Source: Fallopia convolvulus
Lineage: Eukaryota; Streptophyta; Magnoliopsida; Caryophyllales; Polygonaceae
Length of the DNA stretch: 64,000 nucleotides
Assembly: GCA_964016875.1 (NCBI GenBank)
Contig: OZ024724.1
Span: 43,763,820 to 43,827,819 of the forward strand
Direction: 5' to 3'
This document shows positions 26,114 to 36,544 of the stretch, piece after piece (the first letter of the stretch is position 1; every line of letters starts with the position of its first letter). Under the pieces are notes generated by a model. The model did not search any database. It worked only from the letters and a program-made list of their open reading frames with translations, and had not been told where the DNA came from. A program made the position numbers and the translations under genes.

Positions 26114-26401
26114 ATGGATTCATCCTGTAATGCTGAATATGAGAGTTTAGGGTGCTCCATGGAACCTCATTGTGAGTGGGGGCCTGACTGTAAAGGCATC
26201 CACTCTTTCAGTCCATGTCGTTCTGAACCTACTCCTGAGTGGGCATTGGAAGATGTTCCTGAGCTGCTTGATGTTCCTGAGTTGCTTAATGATGCTGATT
26301 CTGGTGACCTCACTCATGCTCCTTTTGATGCTGGCAATGATGGAGTTGATCCTACCACTCCTCTTGATGAACTTGTGGTCCCAGATTTTGAAGAAGACTA
26401 G
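26114..26401 (+). CDS. Small acidic ORF on the opposite strand of the mariner element (unknown)
   Basis: 95 residues starting MDSSCNAEYESLGCSMEPHC, with six cysteines in the first third and an acidic Pro/Leu-rich tail (repeated DVPELL). It is preceded 17 bp upstream by a plausible 3' splice site (TGCTTTGCAG at 26086-26095... near 26093). Further upstream, 25390-25450 is CT-rich like a plant leader, and three GGTGAGTT donor-like strings occur at about 25648, 25859 and 25993. I recognise no family. It could be an accessory gene, a captured host fragment or a chance ORF; confidence is low. Confidence 0.3.
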   Translation: MDSSCNAEYESLGCSMEPHCEWGPDCKGIHSFSPCRSEPTPEWALEDVPELLDVPELLNDADSGDLTHAPFDAGNDGVDPTTPLDELVVPDFEED

Positions 26402-27301
26402 CTAAGTACTCTTCCTATCTTTATTCTTATTTGGGTGTCCCTGTGATTGTAAATGCTGGATTCCTCTACCATTTGTCCCCTTTATCATGTTGAAACTGCC
26501 CCTCCTTGCTTGCTTGCTTGCTTGCTTCATTGCTTGCTTGATGACTGTGAATCTAAAAACTTGCCATGCTTGCTTGTTTAGCTGCGTGTTGGTGATGGTG
26601 CTTGATTTCTTGGCAAAATTGACCTTCTATTCTCTACAAAATTGAGCTTCTATTATCTGCAAACTTGGAATGCTTGCTTCTTTGGCTGCATGATGATGCA
26701 TAATTTTCTTTGGGTGTTCCACTTGGTTGTTCTCATTTCTGATAACTAGTCAATGATGAGTTCTTTATTATGAGACTGTTCACTCTAATGATGCCTTAAT
26801 TGCCTATTTGAATTGAGATACCAGTCTCTTTGAGACTTAGGATGGCTCATTTACATTTAGGTTTTTTGGCAAAAGTGTGAATGGGTCAATGATAGATGGG
26901 GACATCTGAGACCAATTTATGTTCAAAATAAGTCAATGATGAAGTCATTGTAATTGTGAGGTGTGATTCCTATATGTTCATTGCATTAATATAGCATAAG
27001 AAACCAGTTACAGTATGTGACTGAATGAGGCTTATGTTGTATTAGTGGTGTGTGAAGGGAATCATGCCAGTGAGCCACATGGGGACATCTGAGACAATTT
27101 TATGTTCAAAATAATTCATTGAGTTGACTGCATTAATGTCCCTTTTCATATGTTTCACAAAAACCATTACAATGTCCCAAATTACATATGTTCAAAAGTG
27201 CATTGCATTGCATATCAGCCTAGAATAGAACATGATTGCACTATTCCAGGATGATATGGTCATCCATTCCTCATTGCTTAATGTCCCCTTTGACTATCTT
27301 A

Positions 27302-27492
27302 TGCTTGACTGCCTTGTGCTTGATTGCCTTGTGCTTGACTGCCTTGTGCTTGATTGCCTTGTGCTTGATTGCCTTGTGCTTCATTTCCTTGTGCTTGACT
27401 GCCTTGTGCTTGATTGCCTTGTGCTTCACTGCCTTGTGCTTCACTGCATTGTGCTTGACTGCCTTGTGCTTCACTGCCTTGTGCTTCATTTG
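27302..27492. repeat. 15-bp minisatellite in the transposase C-terminus
   Basis: About 12-13 tandem copies of TGCCTTGTGCTTGAY on the plus strand. On the minus strand they encode the pentapeptide QAQG(N/S/E) in the transposase frame. Every other frame is also open across the array, which explains the repetitive ORFs on both strands. Confidence 0.9.
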
Positions 27493-28622
27493 CTTGTCCC
27501 TGATTTAGTGGTGCACCATTGTGTACAATGTCCCATGCTTGAAAAACAGCAGACAATGGTGCCTTCACTTGAGTGTGTAGGTTGCCTTGAGCTTCCATCT
27601 TCTTTTTATTCACATGGGGCAAGTCATAATCATTGCCCCCCCTTGCTTTGAGTATTTCATTCATTACAAATTGGAGGGTCATCCACACATTGCTTAGAGT
27701 TTTGGGATCCAACTCATAAAATGCCTCATAAACACTCTACCATTTTATCTACATCCTTAGGCATTTTCTTATGCATTAGAGATTGAATGCTTCTAAAAAA
27801 GCCTAAATCTAAAATATTTAAATCTGGACTCTTTGGTGGTTGTTGAATAAGAATGAAAGTGAATCCATCTTGCATATGTACCTGCTGCCATTCTGGATCC
27901 TCTTGGGTTATGTGGGCCTTGGCATTATCCTGTTGAATGAATATGATCTTTGAGCTTCCATCATTTGGCCATTTTTCTTTGATTGCTGGAATGATTTTGT
28001 TGATCAACATGTTTCTTGTGGCTTCTTTGTTGACTGATTCCACTACCTTGGTGATGATTGTCCCCTTGTCTCTATTTTTTGATGCCCTCTTTGCTGCCTC
28101 TTGGTATGTGAATGGGAAGATGCCAATCTTCCCATCAAAAGTGCATTGCCCTTGTGAATTAAATCTTGGCCTAGCCACTGCTGTTGTGAACATCACCTTA
28201 GGAATAAATTTGCTTGAACTTGCAGCTCTATATTTACCCTTCTCTGTTGGTGCAAGATATACTCTTTGTGATTTCTTGCTAAGATTAAACCACTTCTCAT
28301 CTATATGAACAAAGTCAAACATAGTGTAATACTCCCTCTTTGATGATGCTGTGTTCCCTTGAAGGAGCATTAAAATCCACTCTAATCTGGTGAGTTTGTT
28401 TGCATCATTTAACCCCGGATGAAGTGCATTTGTGTGTTGCTTAATTTGTCCCTTTTTGACCATCCTATGCATTGTGCTCTTTGAAATGCCCAAACTTGTT
28501 GCCAAGTCCCTTATGCATGACCTGTCTCCCATATTAATTGATGAGATTGCTTCTGCTGCAACTTGAATTCTTTTTCTACCACAATTGGTGAACTTTGTAC
28601 TCACATCATACTGATGCCCTTG

Positions 28623-30156
28623 ATTTTTGTTGATGGGGTTCTCAGCCAACAAATAAATTTGTAAGTCAAGACCCCGCTGAGTACAGTGGAGTCAGGATCG
28701 TTCCACAGGAAGCAAGGTTGTTTGTCTATCAATCTAACAAAAATCAAACAAAAACAAATAAAACACTCACGCGCTGCCTCGTTAACGACGTTGTCAGGGT
28801 CGTTAACGAACCACCGAACACAAAATACTAAACTAACAATCTAATAAAATTCTAATTAAAATTCGGTACCGAGGCAAGTACTCAGCAACAAAGATTCTCT
28901 AGAAATAATTCAAATAAAACAAAAATCTAGGACAAGGTACACCACAACATAGCCAAGCATATAAACTCGTAAGAAGATAAGATCATGCCTTTAAACAGAT
29001 AGAGTCATCAACTTTCGTTGACTTAGCAAGTAAATTAATCCACTTTCGCATCCTAATTCACTTAATTGCTTGTTTTGGATCTAAAGCTTGAAACTTTCGT
29101 TTTCAAACAATATCAACCTCCAAGTTACTAACTTTTTCTTTCAATCAAGTTAAAAACTCAAATTACCTCAACTTTCGTTTCGGTATAAGCACAACAAACA
29201 ATCTCAATAAAAGATAAAAGGCATTCAACACACAATCTTACTCATCAAACATGCTCAACTATGCCGGGCTTAACCCCGACCCTAGAAAAATAAACTACTC
29301 ACTAATCATAACTAAGAAACTAAAAACTCCAATAAAAAGAAACATTAAAACAAAACTCAAACTCAAATTAATAAGAAAAATATATCGTCTTACAGAAATT
29401 CAGAAGAAACCGAAAAACATAAAAATACCGAACCACAATCACGACCAACGACCACCCGGCGACCGTCGTCTACCGAGCCTCGGCGGTCCTCTTCCGATCC
29501 GATCTCTCTCTCTCCTTCGGCCTTCAAAAATCTCTCCTAAAATTCCTCTCTAAAAACTTCTCTCCAATTAAGCCCCCTCTTTTCTATGCTAGATAGAAGG
29601 GTATTTATACTAAAAAGCTAAAAACTAAAAAGGCTAAAAGATATAAACTTTCCTAAAAAGATAGAAACAATCCCTAAAAGATAGAAATAAAATCTAAAAA
29701 TATATTAAGACCTAAAATACATATTCTAACAACCCCAAAAGATTCTAAAAAGATACTCAACCGATATGGAAATAAATTCCCACTCAGGATCGGTGAATTA
29801 TAAAAAATAACACTCGAAATCTTTCTTTTCGTGGCCTCGTTAACGAACCCTCACAGCCTCGTTAACGAGCCCGGGCTTTGTTTTCTTCAACACTTCCTCT
29901 TGTACTTTCGAGCTCCGACTTCTTCAATCTTGCACTCCTCTGTCTTTGGCTGCAATGCTCCAAATTCAACTCCATTCAGCTCCTTTCCTTACTAAAACCT
30001 GCAAAATTCATAAAATAGCGTAGATTCCACTCTTTTCACAGAAATATGCAAAACTATCTAAAAATACTCAAAACTAAACCTAAACTAAACAAAACTAATC
30101 CTAATAAGCAAAGAAAACCTATCAAAAACTATACTAAAAATGCGAATATCAATTTT
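28623..30156 (-). mobile_element. Athila-type solo LTR (LTR A), TSD ATTTT
   Basis: The LTR is 28628-30151 (1524 bp), beginning TGTTGATGGGG and ending GAATATCA on +. ATTTT flanks it exactly at 28623-28627 and 30152-30156, inside the mariner transposase. It is nearly identical to the LTR at 39365-40889. A minus-strand TATAAATA box lies near 29611. It carries four exact TCGTTAACGA palindromes (28779, 28800, 29837, 29859). No internal region adjoins it, so it is a solo LTR. Confidence 0.92.
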
Positions 30157-31062
30157 TCTGCTTCTTGGCAATGTTCCATAATTTGCTTATGCTTCTCCTT
30201 GAAATGTTAAACTCTTGTGCAGCCTGTTGTATTGCTCCACGTTGAAGGCATCCATTTGTTGCCTTGTTTAACAGCCATAGCAAAATATTGAACTTTTTAT
30301 CACTGCTGAGTCTGCTGCATGATGGCTGATGATGTCCAAACTCCACTTGCTCTGTTTCCTGGTCAGCTTCTGTGTGTGTCTCTGTTGAAGCCATCTCTTG
30401 TTCCTGTTGTGGTGGTTGGTTGAGATCGAATGCAAATTCTGGAACATCTTCCATGTCCCCAATGGCCTCATTGAGATCAAATTGAAAATGAGCTGGTTGA
30501 TTTGGAAATGGAGCCTCATTTACATTTATGGCTGAAGCCATCTACAGCATTCAATGATGCTATTTGTCCCCTTTTTTTTAATTGCTTTGGAATTTTGCTC
30601 ATCAAGAGCTTTAATGGTCTGTAATTGAGAGCTTTGAATGCTCTTTAAATGGTTGAAGTAAATGAGTTTGGAAGCCTTTAAAAAGGGCTTGAGTATATGG
30701 TGATCCATGTGAAGTAAAATGCCGGTTTTCTATTGGTCAATACAAGTTGGGTTGGATTAAGGGAAAATGGGAAAATGGGTTACAACTTCTATTCCCTACA
30801 AATTTGAGCTTCTATTCTCTGAAATTTTCAGAACTGTCATTTCATGTAGTACAATTGAATTTTTTATAATTCCTGTGCTTTTTGGCAAATGGGAATATCA
30901 AACCGGGACGGAGGGAGTATCACTTCAAATTTTGTAGGACAATAATTAGCCCCCAATCAAGGGCTGGAGGCTCCACCGTTGATTCGAGGCTCCACCCTTA
31001 ATCAAGGGCTGGAGGCTCCGCCACTCGATTCTAACGATCCTATAAACGATCTTATAAACGAT
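30152..31062. repeat. Segmental duplication, copy 1 (mariner N-terminus plus flank)
   Basis: This 911-bp block (mariner transposase N-terminus, right TIR, TA and 143 bp of host flank) recurs at 40890-41800 with no difference that I could see. At 31061-31062 it joins LTR sequence through a 2-bp microhomology (AT). Confidence 0.9.
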
Positions 31063-31953
31063 GCCGGACTTAACCCCGACCCTAGAAAAATAAACTACTC
31101 ACTAATCATAACTAAGAAACTAAAAACTCCAATAAAAAGAAACATTAAAACAAAACTCAAACTCAAATTAATAAGAAAAATATATCGTCTTACAGAAATT
31201 CAGAAGAAACCGAAAAACATAAAAATACCGAACCACAATCACGACCAACGACCACCCGACGACCGTCGTCTACCGAGCCTCGGCGGTCCTCTTCCGATCC
31301 GATCTCTCTCTCTCCTTCGGCCTTCAAAAATCTCTCCTAAAATTCCTCTCTAAAAACTTCTCTCCAATTAAGCCCCCTCTTTTCTATGCTAGATAGAAGG
31401 GTATTTATACTAAAAAGCTAAAAACTAAAAAGGCTAAAAAAGATATAAACTTTCCTAAAAAGATAGAAACAATCCCTAAAAGATAGAAATAAAATCTAAA
31501 AATATATTAAGACCTAAAATACATATTCTAACAACCCCAAAAGATTCTAAAAAGATACTCAACCGATATGGAAATAAATTCCCCCTCAGGATCGGTGAAT
31601 TATAAAAAATAACACTCGAAATCTTTCTTTTCGTGGCCTCGTTAACAAACCCTCACAGCCTCGTTAACGAGCCTGGGCTTTGTTTTCTTCAACACTTCCT
31701 CTTGTACTTTCGAGCTCCGACTTCTTCAATCTTGCACTCCTCTGTCTTTGGCTGCAATGCTCCAAATTCAACTCCATTTAGATCCTTTCCTTGCTAAAAC
31801 CTGCAAAATTCATAAAATAGCGTAGATTCCACTCTTTTCACAAAAATATGCAAAACTATCTAAAAATACTCAAAACTAAACCTAAACTAAACAAAACTAA
31901 TCCTAATAAGCAAAGAAAACCTATCAAAAACTATACTAAAAATGCGAATATCA
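31061..31953 (-). repeat. Athila 3' LTR B (truncated)
   Basis: Matches positions 29261-30151 of LTR A. It ends GAATATCA next to the polypurine region. About nine differences from the other two copies (for example GGAC for GGGC at 31067, CCCCCTC near 31580, and an extra AA near 31440) mark it as a distinct lineage. Confidence 0.9.
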
Positions 31954-33701
31954 AAATACCCCATACTTAGACTTGCTTGTCCTCAAGCAATAAACAAGAC
32001 ACTAACCAAAACCAAAACAAATCATGCTCATCAAGACATAGCCATCTTCTAAAAAGCAACATCTACACATAAGAAAATTATAGCAAAAGATTATTAACAT
32101 CCTCACACATATATGCACTTAAATAGACATAAAATAATACAATCCAACCTCTCAAGGGATATAATGTGTTTCACTCAACTCTCAAGTGTTTTGGCTTTAT
32201 AAATTCAATCTCTCAACTCATCTTATATACAAAAACTCATAGAAATTGGAACTTATATCACCAATACTCTCCACCCAAGATTTGTCAAAACAAGCAAAGA
32301 ATCATCAAGAGAACTTAGGCTCAATGAAAAACTTCATAGAAGCTTCCATTCGGTCGGGTTGTAATGGGGCTTGGTAATAACAATAGGGAGTGGAAATATT
32401 TTGGTCATGTGGTGCTAATAATATCCGGGAATCAAAGACTCCTAAAAACTCACATCTTACCAAAAATTTCATAAAACAGCATACCAAACTCACTCTTCTT
32501 TATGCACACTCATTTTCACTCACCCTTTATCATCCTAGAAAGTCTCATAACAAAAATAAAAGAATCTCTTATATTATCTTTAAACACAAATGCACTTCAA
32601 CTCTTCACTTCCTTTATAATTTCCTTCTTTCTCCTCTTTTTTTTTCTTTTTTTCTCTCGTTGCCTCGTTAACGAGCCCATATCCGGGTCGTTAACGATCC
32701 ACCGTATACATTCCTCTTCCTTTTTATTCACTACATCCATCAAAAACTTTATTGTGTGTATTTTTCTATCAAGAGACCTTTCTTACATGTAATAATAAGA
32801 GACTTCCAATCTACCCTTCCCAAATACCCTTCAATTTAAGCAAATATAAACTCTTTTCTTTTTAACAAAACACAAAACTTTACCTCTCCAATCTAAGTCC
32901 TAATTCCCGGATAGGGTCAAGCTTATCTCGGCTAGGGAATAATTTTTGTGGAGCTAAAAATAAAAGGCTTCAGGCCAGAATTGGTTATCAAAAGAAGGAA
33001 TAATGTAAAGGTAGATAGGGAATAATAGGGCTTATAAAAATAAGTTCTCCATCATATGATCTTCACAAGTAATGAACTAAAAAATCTTATAAGGGTCTCA
33101 AGAAATAGATAACCATCACAATTCCAAGAAATAATATGCATAAAGAGAGTAAATCACACAAGAAAAGAAGAGGGATTTATGATGTTCTCCCTATAAGGCC
33201 AAAAATACTCACAATGTAAACTTTGTTGGATTGCATCATCTATGCTATAAAGTATACGTGCTCAATTTCATCAAATGCTATTCTCTTCTAAAAACAATAA
33301 TTTCAATTTTGAGAATCTGGCTATACTTTTAAAGACATGTTTGCAAGGAATTATATGATTAAGCTAGTGATTGCTACCATAGAACTTAAGAGGGGATATC
33401 TATCAATTCTAAAACTCTTTTTGGATTTTTCAATTTTTTAAATTTTTTTTTTCAATTTTTCGAATTTTTTTCCAGTAATAACAATTACATAGAACACATA
33501 AACACCTAGGACATAATCTTTCTACTTTCTCCCCACCCCATACTTAAAATTACAGTGTCCCCACTGTAAGCAAAATAAGAAGAAGAGGGAAAAGAAATAG
33601 AAAAGAAAACCAAAAAACAAAAAATTAAAAAGAAAAAGAAAAGAAAGACATAAAACTTACAAAAGTGGAAACAAGGAAAAGAAACTTCATCTTGAGCTGA
33701 A
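31954..33701. other. Athila 3' untranslated internal region
   Basis: AT-rich DNA between the polypurine region and the ORF-1 stop, with no gene. It contains one palindrome pair (32665 and 32688). Confidence 0.7.
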
Positions 33702-35312
33702 TCAACGGTTCGGTGGAGGAAAGTAGTGCTCAAAGTTCCCCATGAAGTCGTACATCGTCCTCCAACGCTCAGCATTCTCCGCCTCTCTCTGGCGCTGCCT
33801 CTCATCCTCCATCGACATGCGAGTGGAATAGACGGTTTCCCATCTATCCATCCTCCTATGAATGTGATCCGTCTGGAGGTGAAGTTGCTGTATCCGTGCA
33901 GAAAGATCCTCGGCCCATGGTGGTGGTATACTCGATCCTGCGTACTCGGGCTGAGGAGGTGGTGGGTAGTGAGGCTGGAAATGGTCTTGATACATCACCG
34001 GGTTGTAAGGCATGAGGCCATAAGTATGAGGGTCGACAGGAGCTGGTGGTGGGTCGACAGGAGCTCTCGGCACCTCGTTAACGAAGCTGGGTGCCTCGTT
34101 AACAGGGTTGGGATGTGGCTGGAAGTGATCGTTAACGACCCCGGTGGGCTCGTCAACAAAGATGTTGCCTCCTAGCACCTCCGTGTCGATGTCTTCTTCT
34201 TCAAAGTTGAGCTCCTCAGTGCCGCCCTCAGTGTCGGCTTCTTCGGTGTCGTTGCCTACTACCTCGGTGTCCTCTTGTTCATCTTCTTCTTCATATTCAT
34301 CCACGTCGTCCCGCTCAAACCGGGTTTCACATGGCCTAAGCGAGAGCTCGTCCTCCGGTTTTGGCTCCAATGGGTAGGGATGTCCCGTCCACACCTCGTA
34401 CCAATTCGATACATAGAGTAGCTCGTACATGTCGAGGGAAGGTATGACTAGTCGATCTTGAACCTTCACCTTGTAGCCTCCCTCGGCTTGCACGAAAATC
34501 CCGGAACTATACCAATAGTTTTTGTTGAGGAGTTGGGCGTGAGCTGGTGTGTAGCGGGTGAGATCTACTCCGAGATTCTTAGCCAAGAGGCTAACCAAAT
34601 TGCCACACCACACCTCCTTGGACTTGGTGGATTTCTCGACATAGTAGAGCCATTCATACCCCAAATTCAAGGGGTCGGGCTCCTCAAAGAGGATGGTACG
34701 GAAGCAAGCAACCTCCGTTCTTGTAGGCCGGTTCAACTCTTTCTTCGGCCAAAATGTTGCGGCGAGGACTCTCAAAATAATCCGGAAGATGGGGTTGACT
34801 ATGTTTGCCCCGGATAGCGCCGCGGTAGAGGATTGAACCTCCCCGGTGATGTAGCTCCAAGTGCGGGTCACTCGGTAGTCCTTCAAGCTATAATCTCTTG
34901 ACGGGTTTGGGAGCTCCAAGATTGCATTGAACTCCGCCATGGTGAAGTCACGGTCCTCGTTACCGAGCCGGAACCGAATTCGTCCTGCCGAGATCTTCGA
35001 CGAGAAGTTGGTCTCCAAAGTGGCCAAGAACTCGGATGTGAGGGCCGGGTAATGTGGCAAGCTCTCTTGTTTTAACAGGTGGGCGGCCCCAAGGATGATG
35101 AAGGCGTCCTTGACATCCGTGTAGATGCCCGTAGAGACAACGCTAGACTTCGAGAACCATCGGGTGTAATGGTCCTTCTCTAGAAAATCTCGGTAGCGCC
35201 GTACTTGGCTCTGACTGCTCAATATCACATCATCCACTCGAGGTGGGGATGGAGACCTATGGTTCCTCCTCTTCTTCTGGGCTCGGGTAGCGGGTCTGCT
35301 TGAACTAGCCAT
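33702..35312 (-). CDS. Athila ORF-1 (envelope-position protein of Athila elements)
   Basis: 536 uninterrupted residues. The N-terminus is basic (KKRRNHRSPSPP). The body (FLEKDHYTRWFSKS, DVKDAFIILGAAHLL, FTMAEFNAILELPN) matches the ATHILA ORF-1 family; it is followed by a long Glu/Asp-rich stretch (about 330-390), a Pro-rich region and a C-terminal coiled-coil-like segment rich in Arg/Glu. A heptad VNEAPSF-VNEVPRA corresponds to the 21-bp palindrome repeat in the DNA. I see no clear membrane helix. Its function in the element is unknown. Upstream there is a TATA box, CT-rich leader and candidate 5' UTR intron. Confidence 0.85.
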   Translation of the reverse strand: MASSSRPATRAQKKRRNHRSPSPPRVDDVILSSQSQVRRYRDFLEKDHYTRWFSKSSVVSTGIYTDVKDAFIILGAAHLLKQESLPHYPALTSEFLATLETNFSSKISAGRIRFRLGNEDRDFTMAEFNAILELPNPSRDYSLKDYRVTRTWSYITGEVQSSTAALSGANIVNPIFRIILRVLAATFWPKKELNRPTRTEVACFRTILFEEPDPLNLGYEWLYYVEKSTKSKEVWCGNLVSLLAKNLGVDLTRYTPAHAQLLNKNYWYSSGIFVQAEGGYKVKVQDRLVIPSLDMYELLYVSNWYEVWTGHPYPLEPKPEDELSLRPCETRFERDDVDEYEEEDEQEDTEVVGNDTEEADTEGGTEELNFEEEDIDTEVLGGNIFVDEPTGVVNDHFQPHPNPVNEAPSFVNEVPRAPVDPPPAPVDPHTYGLMPYNPVMYQDHFQPHYPPPPQPEYAGSSIPPPWAEDLSARIQQLHLQTDHIHRRMDRWETVYSTRMSMEDERQRQREAENAERWRTMYDFMGNFEHYFPPPNR

Positions 35313-35316
35313 GGAT

Positions 35317-36165
35317 CCTACAAACTAATCGAGATTTTTCCAAGATAAGATCCACTCAAAAATAGATAGGTACGAGACCCCATACTTGGTCTCAAAATTA
35401 ACCTCGGAATTATTCGTAAACTACCCAATTGGGTTGTTCACGATTCTGGGCTCGGATCGATCGATGAAGAAATGCAGGGTCGTTAATGAGCCTGGGTGGG
35501 TCGTTAACGAGCCGCCGAGAGCAAAACCAGAATTTTCCGAAATTTAATCTACCTCTAATTCAACATAAATCAAGCATGCAATCTTCTATTATTTTCCACA
35601 TCTCCCTTATCGGGTAGAAGCACCCCATACTCACTCGATTACCCATCCCGAACATGCTAAAAAAGTTACCCGGAATTTTGACATGCAAAGACTGAATTTT
35701 TAGATCTAGAACAAGAAAAATTCATGCTTTCCTAACTAAGGATTACAATAGCTAATCTAACATGAATAATCTTTCCTAAAACATGAACAACTAAGCACAA
35801 TCAAGAATTTTTAGGAACAAAATCAAGCATGCTCATCGACCTTCCTAAGAACTTGATTCAAGATATGAAATTTCGACCCTATAGATAATCAATCATGCAA
35901 TTTCAAGCAAGGGTTTAGAAATCATACCGGAGAACCGAGAAATTGAAGAACAAGGGTCGGAATCGGGGTGGTTAACGAGCTTTGGCCTCGTCGGTGAACA
36001 GTTTCCGAGCTCCGGTAACTACGGCATCTCGGTGATCGGTAGCGTGAGGGATTCCGACTCGGTGGAAGAGAAGGGAGAGGGATTGAGAGTATTTTGGGTT
36101 TGAGAGGGAGTGAATTTTGAGAGGATTGTGGTAGAATTTTGGAAGGGGGTAGAAGGGTTTATATA
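35317..36165 (-). promoter_or_regulatory. Candidate internal promoter, leader and 5' UTR intron of Athila ORF-1
   Basis: Minus-strand TATATAAA at 36165-36158 is followed by a CT-rich leader (about 36130-36050). A donor-like CCG|GTATGATTT occurs at 35928/35927 and an acceptor TTTGTAG|GATCC at 35318/35317, five bases before the ORF-1 ATG. This would give a 610-bp leader intron. Alternatively the acceptor serves splicing from the LTR-started transcript. Inferred from motifs only. Confidence 0.45.
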
Positions 36166-36544
36166 GGAGGGGTAAGGGTAGAAGGGGAGGGGCGGCGGCT
36201 AGGGTAAAATAGATAGATTAGGATAAAATACTTACCTGTCCCGTATTGTGACGAGTCGGGTCTTCCGAAGCGGGTCGTTAACGAGCCTGGGTGGGTCGTT
36301 AACGAGCCGTCGTGGCCTTCTTGAGTGATTTTTCGATCCCTTTCTCCTGAAATCTTGTTAGCTCAAAAAAATTCTAATTTCTATCCTAGTTAAAACTAAA
36401 AAAATAAAATAAAATAAAGCTAAGAAATAATCTAAAAAGAAAAAGAAAATAAAATAAAAGAAAATAAACCTATTCTAAAAAGCGGGTTGCCTCCCATAAG
36501 CGCTATGTTTAACGTCGTTAGCCTGACGAGCTTCCTTGCTAGTT
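36166..36544. other. Athila spacer at the site of missing pol
   Basis: Contains the palindrome pair at 36275 and 36296. At 36478-36535, on the minus strand, it holds a GCGCTTATGGGAGGCAACCC block typical of the region downstream of integrase in Athila/Tat elements. It directly abuts the gag stop, so pol has been cleanly lost. Confidence 0.65.

Larger units (their letters stand above)
27299..30541 (-). pseudogene. Mariner transposase, split by LTR insertion and frameshifted
   Basis: ATG at 30541. The N-terminal part (30541-30152) contains two DLN motifs (FDLNEA, FDLNQPP) and a helix-turn-helix (RGAIQQAAQEFNISRRSISK). The frame resumes exactly at 28622 after the LTR plus one TSD copy; removing those rejoins the frame without a shift. 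The catalytic triad is HIDEKW, IQQDNAKAH and SPDLNILD, with 39 residues between the second and third Asp, the plant DD39D spacing. A one-base shift near 27740 breaks the C-terminus. The shifted frame ends in about 13 QAQG(N/S/E) pentapeptides up to the stop at 27299-27301. Confidence 0.88.
25211..30919 (-). mobile_element. Plant mariner-like element (DD39D), TA TSD, interrupted by solo LTR
   Basis: The element spans 25213-30917. Termini are CTCCCTCCGTCCCGGTTTGA at the left and its inverse at the right, flanked by TA at 25211-25212 and 30918-30919. Excluding the 1524-bp LTR at 28628-30151 and one 5-bp TSD copy, the element is about 4.2 kb. It encodes a minus-strand transposase and, at the left, a separate plus-strand ORF. 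A second copy of the TIR core (CCTCCGTCCCGGTTTGATCG) lies about 280 bp inside the left end near 25492. Confidence 0.88.

Noticed and set aside
27302..27492. CRISPR-like array
   Set aside because: Contiguous tandem units without spacers in a plant nuclear context.
27232..27651. Repetitive plus-strand ORFs (LVLDC-type)
   Set aside because: All frames are open across a 15-bp minisatellite; only the minus frame continues a transposase.
34144..34377. Ser-rich plus-strand ORF
   Set aside because: Antisense shadow of the acidic stretch of Athila ORF-1.
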